Assembly: GCA_017522515.1 (NCBI GenBank)
Contig: JAFWZH010000232.1
Location: forward strand, 1-64,000
DNA length: 64,000 nt
Direction of reading: 5' to 3'
Origin: Clostridia bacterium
GTDB taxonomy: Bacteria > Bacillota_A > Clostridia > UBA1212 > UBA1255
Positions 7,010 to 16,193 of the stretch are shown here, one piece after another. A program made the translations under genes and the position numbers. The notes below the pieces were generated by a model. It ran no database searches, was not told the DNA's origin, and was given only the letters and a program-made list of their open reading frames with translations. Every line of letters begins with the position of its first letter. Position 1 is the stretch's first letter.

Positions 7010-9264
7010 GAAAAATATTAACAACAAGGAAAACGAAATTTATATGCACTCTTCTTTGCTGTGCTGTTTTTGTCAGCTTGCTTTTACCTTTTTTAGGAGA
7101 TTTTACAGTAAAAGCAGATGAAGAAAAAAATATGATAATGGTATCTCTCGGAGATTCGTTTTCTTCGGGGGAAGGAATAGAACCCTTTTATGGTCAGGAT
7201 TTATCCAATTACAGTAAAGTGCGAAATCAGGATTGGTTGGCACACCGTTCGAAAAGCAGTTGGTCAGGTATGCTTAAATTGCCGGGTGTTGAGGGTACAA
7301 TGTCAGAAAATCGCGGTGATAATTGGTTTTTTGTTGCAACTTCCGGCGCAGAGACTAAACATTTAAAAAACAGCTTTGAGAAAGAGTATGATACGGACGG
7401 TTACTCAGGCAGCAGATACATAGATCCTCAGCTTAATGTTTTTAAGAATCTCGGAGGAGAAAAAGCGGACTATGTAACATTAACTCTGGGCGGCAATGAT
7501 GCAAAGTTTACAGATGTAATATCCGAGGCTGTAAAATCAAGTACAATAGGAATTTTAAATCCAAGTTCTCTTTCTGATAAACTTAATGCTATATGGGATG
7601 ATTTTTATAAAGAAGACGGTATTCGAGATGATTTGGAGCAAGCGTATATGGATATTGCCGCTGCTGCCGGCTCTCAAGCAAAGATAATTGTTGCAGGATA
7701 TCCTAAGCTTCTGAATAAAGACGGTAAAGGAGCATTGTTTACGAAAGATGTTGCAACCACTGTTAACGACTCTGTAAGCAGATTTAATGCTGAAATAGAA
7801 ATGCTCGTAAATTCTGCAAAAACATCAGGATTAAAGATTTGCTTTGTTTCTGTAGAAGAGGAGTTTGAAGGACATGAAGCATATTCAAAAGATGCATATA
7901 TGAACAAAGTTGAGATTTTTAAGCAAGATGAGGATTTAGAAGACAGTGGCTTTATAAGTGCTTATTCGATGCATCCCAATGAAGAAGGGGCAAAAGCTTA
8001 TGCAAGATGTGTTCAAGCTAAGATTGATTCCATCGAAAAAGATGGAGGTAAATCTGAATGGCCTGAGATGACAGGTTCAAAAGAAAGAGATGTCGTTCTG
8101 GTTTTGGATGCTTCCGGCAGTATGGAAGGTACGCCTATGGCAGAAACAAAAAGTGCCTCAGAGAAGTTTATTAATACGGTATTAAAAGAAGAAGCCAGTA
8201 TAGGTGTTGTTGCTTATGATAACAGTGCTTTGAGAATTTCTGATTTTTGTAAGAACGAAGAATATCTTAAAAATGCAGTAAATAATATCAATGCAGGTGG
8301 CGGCACAAATATTGAGGCCGGTTTGACAGAGGCTTACAGCATGTTAAAAGACAGCAGTGCTAAGAAAAAGATAATTGTATTAATGAGTGACGGTTCTCCA
8401 AATAATGGTAAAGTTGGAGATGAATTGATAAAATTTGCTGATGGAATAAAAGATAAAGATGTATATATTTATACGTTGGGATTCTTCAGCAGTTTGTATG
8501 ATAAGGCCGATGCTCAATCACTGATGCAGGGAATAGCAAGTGAGGGCGGTCATTATGAGGTTGATGACGCTGAACAATTAGTATTCTTCTTCGGAGATAT
8601 TGCTGATCAAATTAAGGGAACAAAGTATATATACATCAGAATTGCTTGCCCTGTTGACGTTACCGTAAAATATGATGGAGAAAAACTTTCTTCGAAGAAT
8701 GCAGAAAGTAACCAAAGAACAGATTTCGGTACGCTGACATTTGAGGAAAATAAAGAGGAAAATAAAACGTCTACAGATAACAGAATTAAAATCCTCAGGC
8801 TTAAAGAAGGTACGGAATACGATATAATAAACATAGAAGGTAACGGTAAGGGCCGCATGACGTATACAATCGGTTTTATGGACAGTGACGGTGAGTATAG
8901 TGATATGCGTAAGTTTACAAATATCAAAATTACAAAACGAACGGAAATTGATACTGTTGCCGCCAATACAAAAACTACTACTTTAAAAGTAGATGAAGAT
9001 GGCGATGGTAACTATGATTATACTTATAAGGCAGCTGCGAATGAACGCGGAGAGCTTGTAGATTATACATATTTAATCTACATCGGAATTGCTGTTGCGG
9101 CTGTGGCAGTGGTTGTAATAGTTGTTTTGATAGTTATCGGCAAGAAAAAGAAAAACAAGAACAAAAACAAGATTGATACACAAGTACAATTTTGCCAATT
9201 TTGCGGTAAGCCTAAAGATCCAAATGACGCGTTTTGTCCTAATTGCGGATCAAAGGAGTCCTAA
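7006..9264 (+). CDS. SGNH-hydrolase / von Willebrand A fusion with membrane anchor and cytosolic zinc ribbon
   Basis: 752 residues. A signal peptide (about 10-38) precedes an SGNH/GDSL esterase-like domain with block I GDSFSSGEG (about 47-55), block III GGND and a late SMHPNEEG containing the catalytic-type His. A VWA domain follows with a full metal-site set: DASGS near residue 368, GGGTNIEAG and LMSDGSPN. Then come a region of unclear fold, a transmembrane helix (about 688-712), a Lys/Asn linker and a C-terminal zinc ribbon with two CxxC pairs (CQFCG, CPNCG). Topology puts esterase and VWA outside and the ribbon inside. Substrate unknown; the coupled upstream protein is a likely partner. 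Confidence 0.85.
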   Translation: MRKILTTRKTKFICTLLCCAVFVSLLLPFLGDFTVKADEEKNMIMVSLGDSFSSGEGIEPFYGQDLSNYSKVRNQDWLAHRSKSSWSGMLKLPGVEGTMSENRGDNWFFVATSGAETKHLKNSFEKEYDTDGYSGSRYIDPQLNVFKNLGGEKADYVTLTLGGNDAKFTDVISEAVKSSTIGILNPSSLSDKLNAIWDDFYKEDGIRDDLEQAYMDIAAAAGSQAKIIVAGYPKLLNKDGKGALFTKDVATTVNDSVSRFNAEIEMLVNSAKTSGLKICFVSVEEEFEGHEAYSKDAYMNKVEIFKQDEDLEDSGFISAYSMHPNEEGAKAYARCVQAKIDSIEKDGGKSEWPEMTGSKERDVVLVLDASGSMEGTPMAETKSASEKFINTVLKEEASIGVVAYDNSALRISDFCKNEEYLKNAVNNINAGGGTNIEAGLTEAYSMLKDSSAKKKIIVLMSDGSPNNGKVGDELIKFADGIKDKDVYIYTLGFFSSLYDKADAQSLMQGIASEGGHYEVDDAEQLVFFFGDIADQIKGTKYIYIRIACPVDVTVKYDGEKLSSKNAESNQRTDFGTLTFEENKEENKTSTDNRIKILRLKEGTEYDIINIEGNGKGRMTYTIGFMDSDGEYSDMRKFTNIKITKRTEIDTVAANTKTTTLKVDEDGDGNYDYTYKAAANERGELVDYTYLIYIGIAVAAVAVVVIVVLIVIGKKKKNKNKNKIDTQVQFCQFCGKPKDPNDAFCPNCGSKES

Positions 9265-9284
9265 AATTCGCAAAAGCTGCAAGA

Positions 9285-11084
9285 CTAAATCAGTTCACAA
9301 GCAAAAAGCGTGACTTTTTCAGAACCCCATGTATCAATGAATTTTATGTTGAATTCACAAGCGGAAATGCCTAAAGGAATTTTTGTCAAAGCATGGTAAT
9401 TATTGTCGGTCTTATACACAAGTTTGCCATCTGCATAGACTTCAAAAGCCTTAACAATTGTGGCAGGAACTTTAAGTGGTACAAAATCGAGGCCTGTATG
9501 TAATTTCTGAGCAAAAACACGATTTTTGATGTTGGGAGAAACCGACATACGATTATAGTCAGGATCAAACATAATACGTAATTCTTTAATTTCAACGGGC
9601 GATGCATAAGTAAATCTTAGAGCATCGCCTTTGTTTATTATTATAGAGTTTTGTTCTTCATCACTCCTTGGCCTTTCGACACCGTTAAGAAGGATTTCTC
9701 TTTCATCTTCGGAAATATTTATATTTGCAACTTTTGTTTTTTCGGGAATAGCTCTTTTTATACCGGGAATAAAAACGCCGTCATATATAAGAGTCTGCTG
9801 AAGTATTTTAACTAAATCGCCATTTAACTGTTTAGGTAAGATGTTTTTTTGATTACAAATTGCAGCAGCAGTACCAATAGCTTGCCCCAAAAGGGAACAA
9901 GTACCCATTACACGAGTGGAGCTGAGTGCAGCATGCGTTGCGCTGATGTTTCGTCCGGCAAAAAACAAGTTATCAATATTGCCGGAAAAAAGGCTGCGGT
10001 AGGGTATTCCGTAAGGAGAAGGTGCTCTGTAAAAACCTGACGGTTCATCTTCTTCGCCATTTGCTAAGAATCCTTTGGGATTATGGTCGTCCATTGGCCA
10101 ACCGCCGTAGGCTACAATATCATCGAAATTACCGCCGGCGGCAATATCGTTTTGCGTAAGAACATGTTCTCCTATATATCTTACGGACTCTCTTTTGCCG
10201 GGGAGAAAGCCAATCCACTCTAATTCCCAGTTGTCAAAACCATGATCCTCCCTGTTTTTTATATGATCCCATATACCGAAAGCTACTTTCATAAGTTCGT
10301 CGCGAGTTTCTTCTGTATTTTCTATAGCAGGGCCTAAACCGCCAAGCTCCATCCACCAGAGATTGCAACCGTTCGTGCCTACCGTGTGATTGCGGAAAGT
10401 TGAATGTTGTGACTTTAAATACGGAATAATAGCAAAATCCTCGTCTTTTTCATATACATTTGCCCACTCAGGCGGAATAAACGACACAGGATGATCCGTT
10501 TCTCTTGATTGCAAAAGAATACTCATACCCATAACCTTTTCATCAGCAACTTTAGGGCCGATTGTTTCGTTGAATTCGTCATTGCCCTCGCGTCCAATGC
10601 GATATTTTGCTCCCGTAAGAGGCGCCAGCACACTGTCTCCCGAGCAATCAGCAAAGTATTTTGCAGTAACTTTTTGCCAAGTATATGTAGTAAGCTGCCA
10701 AGCAGTAACGCTTTTTATTGTATTACCGTCGCACTGCGCATCAAGACATGAAGCGTTTAATAAAAGAGTAATATTTTTATTTTCTTTAATTTTGCCATAA
10801 AGAACACTGTCCCATAAAGTGGGAGCGAGGGTAGGATTTCTGTAAATGTTTTCCTCTTCAAATTCAGAAAGAATGCCCGTTTCTCTATTGTAAGGGCCTC
10901 GTGCGCCTCTTACCCACATTCTTATTTCAGAGGAACTGTTGCCGCCCAGCATAGGTCTGTCTTGTATGAGAACAACCTTTGCTCCGTTACGTGCAGCAGC
11001 CAGAGCCGCAATCGTACCGGCAAGACCGCCTCCGACAACACAAAAATCACATGAGTGTTCAATCGTTTTAAAAATACTGCTCAT
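9285..11084 (-). CDS. FAD-dependent oxidoreductase (FAD_oxidored family)
   Basis: 599 residues starting with a Rossmann FAD-binding site, VVGGGLAGTIAALAAARNGA, followed by the family-typical GGNSSSEIRMWV. The flavin part ends near residue 430; the last 150 residues look like a beta-rich accessory domain. Members of this group are annotated as FAD-dependent oxidoreductases and often sit with sugar-catabolic genes; the substrate cannot be read from sequence. GGAGAG precedes the ATG. It is the last gene of a three-gene minus-strand operon, 12 bases after a second, distantly similar FAD enzyme. The convergent gene ends only 20 bases away, with no clear terminator. Confidence 0.85.
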   Translation of the reverse strand: MSSIFKTIEHSCDFCVVGGGLAGTIAALAAARNGAKVVLIQDRPMLGGNSSSEIRMWVRGARGPYNRETGILSEFEEENIYRNPTLAPTLWDSVLYGKIKENKNITLLLNASCLDAQCDGNTIKSVTAWQLTTYTWQKVTAKYFADCSGDSVLAPLTGAKYRIGREGNDEFNETIGPKVADEKVMGMSILLQSRETDHPVSFIPPEWANVYEKDEDFAIIPYLKSQHSTFRNHTVGTNGCNLWWMELGGLGPAIENTEETRDELMKVAFGIWDHIKNREDHGFDNWELEWIGFLPGKRESVRYIGEHVLTQNDIAAGGNFDDIVAYGGWPMDDHNPKGFLANGEEDEPSGFYRAPSPYGIPYRSLFSGNIDNLFFAGRNISATHAALSSTRVMGTCSLLGQAIGTAAAICNQKNILPKQLNGDLVKILQQTLIYDGVFIPGIKRAIPEKTKVANINISEDEREILLNGVERPRSDEEQNSIIINKGDALRFTYASPVEIKELRIMFDPDYNRMSVSPNIKNRVFAQKLHTGLDFVPLKVPATIVKAFEVYADGKLVYKTDNNYHALTKIPLGISACEFNIKFIDTWGSEKVTLFACELI

Positions 11085-11096
11085 TTTTCTCTCCGT

Positions 11097-12446
11097 TTAA
11101 AGAATAACATTGTTTTTTGCTAAAATTTTTCTTAACATCTTAACATCCGTTTTGCGTACGGAATGATTGTTTTTTATACTTAATGCAGCCGCTGTTCCTG
11201 CTGCCTGTCCCATTGCCATGCATGGGGGCATAACCCTGACAGCTCCGGCGGCAGTAGAGTCAGCACTGAGACATCTGCCTGCAACAAGCAAATTGTCGAT
11301 TCTTTGAGGCACCAGACAGCGAAAAGGAACACCGTAATAATCTCCGCTAATAGGTACGTATTCGTTGCTTTTCGGCCCGAATCTGCCGTGCACATCTACG
11401 GAATTTGCAGCAATGAATACGCTGTCTTCGGGAACTTTTGCAGATAATAAATCCTCTGCAGTAAGTCGATATTCTCCCTGAATATGGCGGCTTTCTCTGA
11501 TGCCTATATGAGAAGCAGTTGACTTAATTCTCGCGTCCTTACAGCCCGGAACATATTTGCGGAAAAATTTAATGATTTCATCTGCTTGCTTTCTACCTTC
11601 TATTTCTGCAAAGGTAAGACTTTCGTTGTTTGTGCTGTCTACACCCATGATTCGAGAGGTATTTATACACCATTCGTCCTTTTTCGGCATTCTGAAAAGA
11701 CCTATGCTAACACGGTTTAAGGACCAGTCTCCATTCTCGCGAGCTTCTGTTACCCTCCAGTGAAGTGAACGATAGTTTACGCCATCTTTGCGGTAAAAAT
11801 TATCTAAATTGTCATTTATGTCTGCCTCGATAGCATCAGAATCTACATTGCTCATGTGAAAAAACATTGTGGCAGGCTGAATCAAGCCAAGCTCCTCGTT
11901 GCCCATTTCAAAAGGAACACCTGAACGGAAAGCAACATCGCCATCGCCGGTGCAATCAATTACGACTTTGGCATAAATGTTCTCAAAACCGGCTTTTGAC
12001 AAAACGGTGACACCTGTAATTTTATTGTCCTCAAGGATGGGCTTTGCAAAAGTTGTATGATACAGTATTGAAACATTTGCCTCTAATAGCATTTCGTCCA
12101 GTACAAGTTTAAGCCCTTCCGCTTCAAAAGGCGTTATGTGGTCGTGACCGATTTTTATCCAAGAAGAGAAACATGTACCACCCAAAACATCCTTTGGATG
12201 AATGGCAAAACCTTTTTCTACCATGCGATTTACAATTTCTTCGAAAATACCTCGTATAATCATATTTTCGCCTTTTGCATCATAGCAAGTCATAAAAGGT
12301 CCCACAAGGCCGGAAGTTGCCATTCCGCCGCAACAACCGCTTTGCTCTATTAAAAGTACTTTTGCACCTTCTCTTGCTGCTGCAATTGCGGCACAAACAC
12401 CGGCAGGTCCTCCGCCTATTACTAAAATATCGTTGTCATTTACCAT
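11097..12446 (-). CDS. FAD-dependent oxidoreductase (FAD_oxidored family), second copy
   Basis: 449 residues with an N-terminal GGGPAGVCAAIAAAREGA dinucleotide fold, GCCGGMATSG, and a C-terminal flavin-closing block LLVAGRCLSADSTAAGAVRV. The start is set at ATG 12446, preceded by AGGAAAGG; the open frame to 12524 lies inside the upstream gene in another frame. It overlaps the end of the DUF2156-GNAT gene by 11 bases, so translation is coupled. It resembles the downstream FAD enzyme only in general fold and closing block, so this is an old pair rather than a recent duplication. Substrate unknown. Confidence 0.85.
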   Translation of the reverse strand: MVNDNDILVIGGGPAGVCAAIAAAREGAKVLLIEQSGCCGGMATSGLVGPFMTCYDAKGENMIIRGIFEEIVNRMVEKGFAIHPKDVLGGTCFSSWIKIGHDHITPFEAEGLKLVLDEMLLEANVSILYHTTFAKPILEDNKITGVTVLSKAGFENIYAKVVIDCTGDGDVAFRSGVPFEMGNEELGLIQPATMFFHMSNVDSDAIEADINDNLDNFYRKDGVNYRSLHWRVTEARENGDWSLNRVSIGLFRMPKKDEWCINTSRIMGVDSTNNESLTFAEIEGRKQADEIIKFFRKYVPGCKDARIKSTASHIGIRESRHIQGEYRLTAEDLLSAKVPEDSVFIAANSVDVHGRFGPKSNEYVPISGDYYGVPFRCLVPQRIDNLLVAGRCLSADSTAAGAVRVMPPCMAMGQAAGTAAALSIKNNHSVRKTDVKMLRKILAKNNVIL

Positions 12447-13866
12447 ATACGCTGCACCTTTCCTCTTGCTTGAAAGAAAAATATATAAATTTGTCGTCAC
12501 GGCTGACCTCTGTAAAGCCGGCACTTTTTATCATCTTTATGGATTTTTCGTTTTGATGAAAACATTTCATTTTAATGCTTTTTGCGCCAATCGTTGTTTT
12601 GGCATAATCAGTCATAATTTTGACTGCATCTGTTGCAAAACCTTTTCCTTGAAATTCCGGCAAAAGCCTAATGCCGAGCTCCACGTTTCCGAAATAGTCA
12701 AAATTATGGAAAACAGCTTCTCCGACAAATTTTCCGTCTGCTCTTATAGCTACGGAATATTCTTCTCTCGTTTTTTTCATTTGCTTGGCAAAATTAATAA
12801 AATAATCGGCATTTATAACTTTTGGAGCGTCTTCTTTGTAATTGTAACCCCAATATTTGTTATTCTCATCATCAATATACAATCGCATAAAACTTTCGGC
12901 ATCATCATCTGTGATTTCGTTTAGCTCAATGCGCTCGCCGCAAATTTTTACAGGAGAGGATATTTCACGAAACAATGTATCGACAGTTACCCAATATTTG
13001 TTTTTTATTTCAACAGGCTGATATTGAAGTTTAGAGGTTCTTAAGCCTTCTTTTCCCATATCTTCTTCGCGGTTTATAAAGCAAACTTTATCATCCGTGT
13101 TGTGTTTCGCAAATTCCTGCACCATGACCTGGTAAGCGCCCTGATACTCACGATTTGCTTTTTCTATGCATACGTATAATGTATTTCCTCGCTTTTCTCC
13201 CATCGCTACGGAAATTATTTCCTCGCCGCAAGTGATGTAACCGCCTACACCATTCAGTAGAAAAAGCTTGTCCAGAAATTCTATATTGAGTTTGTATTCT
13301 GTTAACTCATCTTGACTTGAAAAATGCTTGCTTTGCCCGAATTTATAAAAAAACGCTTTGACACTATCTATGTTGTTTTCTGTTATTTGATGATATTGAT
13401 ATTCTCCGTAAAGCTTTCTAAACTTGTTGATATGATTTCTCTGTCCTGCAAATTTTTTTCCTTTAAAGGAACGCATATCCTCCGCAGAATAAACATAATC
13501 GCTCCAATTTCTGTCGTAATTTATTTCTGCATAGAAATATTGAGCTGCGACTTCCTGAGCTTCACCAAGAGTAAGATTTGAAAAAATAAGGGGAGAGTGT
13601 CTGTTTAAACAGTAATGCTCTATAAATTTCATTGCGCCCTCGACGTTTTGTCCAACAGGTAAATAAAAGCGAAAATCATTATCATCGGTTGCAGAATATT
13701 CCCTTATAATCAATGTATTGTCGAAAATACAGTATTCTCTCGGATAAAGATTTCTCCACATATAAAAGTTTGGACATGTTAAGTCAGAAAAATCTTTTCG
13801 ATATAAATCCAAAAAAGGTTTTATTTTTAAAATATCTTCTGGTTGAGAAATTTTGTGAAAATTCAT
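12436..13866 (-). CDS. DUF2156 (LPG-synthase C-like) domain fused to a GNAT acetyltransferase
   Basis: 476 residues. Residues 1 to about 300 match the DUF2156 fold, with FYMWRNLYPREYCIF near the start and the late block CFINREEDMGKEGLR; this is a double-GNAT-like module related to the lysyl-transferring end of phosphatidylglycerol lysyltransferases. Residues from about 310 to 470 form a second RimJ/RimL-like GNAT domain with the acetyl-CoA loop LPEFQGKGFATDAV. GGGAG precedes the ATG. Aminoacyl or acyl transfer is the family-level expectation; the acceptor is unknown. It leads an operon with two FAD oxidoreductases, a pairing whose logic is unclear. Confidence 0.8.
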   Translation of the reverse strand: MNFHKISQPEDILKIKPFLDLYRKDFSDLTCPNFYMWRNLYPREYCIFDNTLIIREYSATDDNDFRFYLPVGQNVEGAMKFIEHYCLNRHSPLIFSNLTLGEAQEVAAQYFYAEINYDRNWSDYVYSAEDMRSFKGKKFAGQRNHINKFRKLYGEYQYHQITENNIDSVKAFFYKFGQSKHFSSQDELTEYKLNIEFLDKLFLLNGVGGYITCGEEIISVAMGEKRGNTLYVCIEKANREYQGAYQVMVQEFAKHNTDDKVCFINREEDMGKEGLRTSKLQYQPVEIKNKYWVTVDTLFREISSPVKICGERIELNEITDDDAESFMRLYIDDENNKYWGYNYKEDAPKVINADYFINFAKQMKKTREEYSVAIRADGKFVGEAVFHNFDYFGNVELGIRLLPEFQGKGFATDAVKIMTDYAKTTIGAKSIKMKCFHQNEKSIKMIKSAGFTEVSRDDKFIYFSFKQEERCSVYGK

Positions 13867-13937
13867 TGCTGTTCTCCCGGGAGAGTTTTAATATTTATAA
13901 ACATTCATATTATGTCACTTTATCGACTAAATTTCAA

Positions 13938-13965
13938 TTGCATTTTAGGTTATTTAAAGTATAAT
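13938..13965 (+). promoter_or_regulatory. Sigma-A-like promoter of the aldehyde dehydrogenase gene
   Basis: TTGCAT (13938-13943), 16-base spacer, TATAAT (13960-13965), 38 bases before the start codon. Confidence 0.55.
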
Positions 13966-14003
13966 GGTTAAAAGAGAAAGATTTATAAAAAGGTTTGTGA
14001 TTT

Positions 14004-15380
14004 TTGGTGGAGATACAAAGTGTTGTTAAAAAACAGCGTGAATATTTTAAAAGCGGAGCTACCTTAAAAGTCGGCTTTAGAATAGAGGCGTTAAAAAAAC
14101 TTTATACCACCGTAAAAAAATACGAAAGCGAAATATCAGAAGCTTTAAAACAGGATTTAGGGAAAAGCTCCTTTGAAAGCTTTATGTGTGAAATAGGCAT
14201 GGTGCTTAGTGAAATCAGTTACATGATTAAAAATACCAAAAAATTTGCCTCGCCAAAGCGTGTTCGGACTCCTCTTGCCCAATTTGCTTCATCAAGCTAT
14301 AAAAAACCTACACCCTATGGTAATGTATTGATTATGAGCCCGTGGAACTATCCTTTTTTGCTTTCGATAGGTCCGTTGATTGACGCGATAGCTGCCGGCA
14401 ATACAGCGGTGATAAAACCAAGTGCGTATTCACCTGCTTCAAGCAGCATTGTAAAAACCATAATAGAAGAATGTTTTGATACGGAATACGTCGCTGTTGT
14501 TACAGGCGGCAGAAAGGAAAATTCTGCTTTGCTGGAACAAAAATTTGATTTTGTGTTCTTTACGGGCAGCCAAAATGTTGGTAAAGAAGTATTAAGACAT
14601 ACGGCTGAAAATTTGACTCCTACAGTGTTGGAGTTAGGAGGAAAAAGTCCGTGTATAGTGGATAGTTCCGCCAAAATCCAAATTGCGGCAAAAAGAATTG
14701 TTTTCGGTAAATTTCTAAATTGCGGACAAACATGTGTTGCACCTGACTACATTCTTTGTGACAAAAAGGTGAAATATGAACTTATAAAAGAAATCTGTGG
14801 GCAAATAGCTAAGCAGTACGGCGATATTCCGTTGGAGAACAGAGATTACGGTAAAATTATAAATGAAAAGCATTTTGACCGTATTTGCAAACTTATAGAT
14901 AAAAGTAAAGTAATAACAGGAGGGGACAGTAACCGGGAAAAACTCCAAATTTCTCCTACTGTTATGGACAATGTCACTTGGGAAGATGATGTAATGCAAG
15001 AAGAAATTTTCGGCCCTGTATTACCGGTTTTGACATTTGACAATTATGAAGATATTTTCGGTTTGCTCTGTGATAAAGCAAAACCCTTGGCGCTTTATGT
15101 TTTCTCGGAAAACAAAGCCCATATAAAAGAGATAACAGAGAGATTGTCGTATGGCGGCGGTTGCATAAATGATACGATAATTCACCTTGCTACAAGCGAA
15201 ATGGGTTTTGGCGGAGTGGGAGAGAGCGGTATGGGACAATACCATGGCAGAGATGGTTTTAACACTTTTTCTCATACCAAGAGCATTGTTGATAAAAAAA
15301 CATATATTGATTTACCAATGAGGTATCAGCCTTATTCTAAATCGATATATGGTAAGTTGATAAAAATTTTTTTGAGGTGA
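14004..15380 (+). CDS. Aldehyde dehydrogenase, class 3 (YwdH/AlkH type)
   Basis: 458 residues, the short length of class-3-like ALDHs. The active-site cysteine is in NCGQTCVAPDY, the general-base glutamate in LELGGKSP, and the cofactor-binding block is MSPWNYPFLL with AGNTAVIKPS. It oxidises aldehydes with NAD(P)+; fatty or aromatic aldehydes are typical of the class. The C-terminus ends in a hydrophobic-basic stretch (YGKLIKIFLR) that may touch membrane. The start is TTG 14004 (AAGG 10 bases before) or GTG 14007; I prefer the former. It has its own promoter and is followed after 4 bases by a DUF4886 lipoprotein gene. Confidence 0.88.
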   Translation: MVEIQSVVKKQREYFKSGATLKVGFRIEALKKLYTTVKKYESEISEALKQDLGKSSFESFMCEIGMVLSEISYMIKNTKKFASPKRVRTPLAQFASSSYKKPTPYGNVLIMSPWNYPFLLSIGPLIDAIAAGNTAVIKPSAYSPASSSIVKTIIEECFDTEYVAVVTGGRKENSALLEQKFDFVFFTGSQNVGKEVLRHTAENLTPTVLELGGKSPCIVDSSAKIQIAAKRIVFGKFLNCGQTCVAPDYILCDKKVKYELIKEICGQIAKQYGDIPLENRDYGKIINEKHFDRICKLIDKSKVITGGDSNREKLQISPTVMDNVTWEDDVMQEEIFGPVLPVLTFDNYEDIFGLLCDKAKPLALYVFSENKAHIKEITERLSYGGGCINDTIIHLATSEMGFGGVGESGMGQYHGRDGFNTFSHTKSIVDKKTYIDLPMRYQPYSKSIYGKLIKIFLR

Positions 15381-15384
15381 TTTT

Positions 15385-16149
15385 ATGAAAAAGTATATTT
15401 CTTTTATGCTTGCTTTTTGTATGGGTATGACTTGCTTATCAGGTTGCGGTAAAAAAACAGAGAAGAATTATAGGATTTTGTTTGTCGGCAACAGTTTTAC
15501 GGAATTCCACAATATGCCGCAAGAAATCTTTGCTCCTTTGTGCGAAATGGCAGGAATTAATGTCACGGTAGACGCAGTGACAAGAGGTAGCTATATTTTA
15601 GAAAATTTTGCTAATCCTGCAGATTTTTACGGAGCTAAGGTTGATAAATGCCTCCGGGAAAACAAATATGATTTTGTTGTTTTGCAAGAGCAGAGCAGCA
15701 GACCGATTTCCGACAAGGAAAGTTTTAAAAGAGGCGTACGTAGGCTTGCGGAAAAAGTAAAAGAGAATGGCGCAGAGCTGTTTTTGTACGAAACATGGGG
15801 ATACAAGGAAGGTCACGGCAGTTTGCATTCTTTTGGCAGCAGCACTCACGACATGGCGAAGAAGCTTTCCGAGTCATATATGGAGGCGGCAAAAGAAGTA
15901 GACGCAAAAATTATTCATGCAGGGATTGCTATGCTTGATGTTTATGTAAATCATAAAGATGAAATAGAACTTTATATGTCGGACTATCACCATTCTTCTC
16001 AGACGGGAAGCACACTTGTTGCGTATACAATGTTGTGCACCATTTTTGGAGTGGATGTAAGAAATGTTGATTATTCTTCCGGTTCTAAGTGGAGAGATAA
16101 AATACTTAAGCAAGCTGCGTACAATGCTTCAATGCACAAAAATATGTAA
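15385..16149 (+). CDS. DUF4886 lipoprotein (SGNH-like), copy 1
   Basis: 254 residues with a lipoprotein signal (lipobox LSGC) and a DUF4886 domain: ILFVGNSFTEFHNMP (block-I-like GNSFT), VVLQEQSSRPIS and a late YHHSSQTGS carrying the probable catalytic His. DUF4886 proteins belong to the SGNH hydrolase fold and probably act on acyl or glycan esters outside the membrane; no substrate is established. GAGGTGATTTT precedes the ATG. It lies 4 bases after the aldehyde dehydrogenase gene and is followed by a close paralogue, so this is a tandem duplication. Confidence 0.85.
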   Translation: MKKYISFMLAFCMGMTCLSGCGKKTEKNYRILFVGNSFTEFHNMPQEIFAPLCEMAGINVTVDAVTRGSYILENFANPADFYGAKVDKCLRENKYDFVVLQEQSSRPISDKESFKRGVRRLAEKVKENGAELFLYETWGYKEGHGSLHSFGSSTHDMAKKLSESYMEAAKEVDAKIIHAGIAMLDVYVNHKDEIELYMSDYHHSSQTGSTLVAYTMLCTIFGVDVRNVDYSSGSKWRDKILKQAAYNASMHKNM

Positions 16150-16171
16150 TGAATAATGAATTAATAATGAA
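16149..16171 (+). repeat. AT-rich AATGAAT/TAATGAA repeat at the paralogue junction
   Basis: The spacer between the two DUF4886 genes reads as overlapping TGAATAA, TGAATTA, ATAATGAA units just before the ribosome-binding site of copy 2. It may mark the duplication joint or a small intergenic repeat family. Confidence 0.35.
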
Positions 16172-16193
16172 CGTTGAAGAGGAGAACGAAAAA

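Noticed and set aside
12433..12924. A 163-codon plus-strand open frame
   Set aside because: It is antisense to the end of the DUF2156-GNAT gene and has no site before its start.
13875..13884. Palindrome CTCCCGGGAG before the DUF2156-GNAT gene
   Set aside because: Only 10 bases, and it contains the ribosome-binding site of that gene; too short to call an operator.
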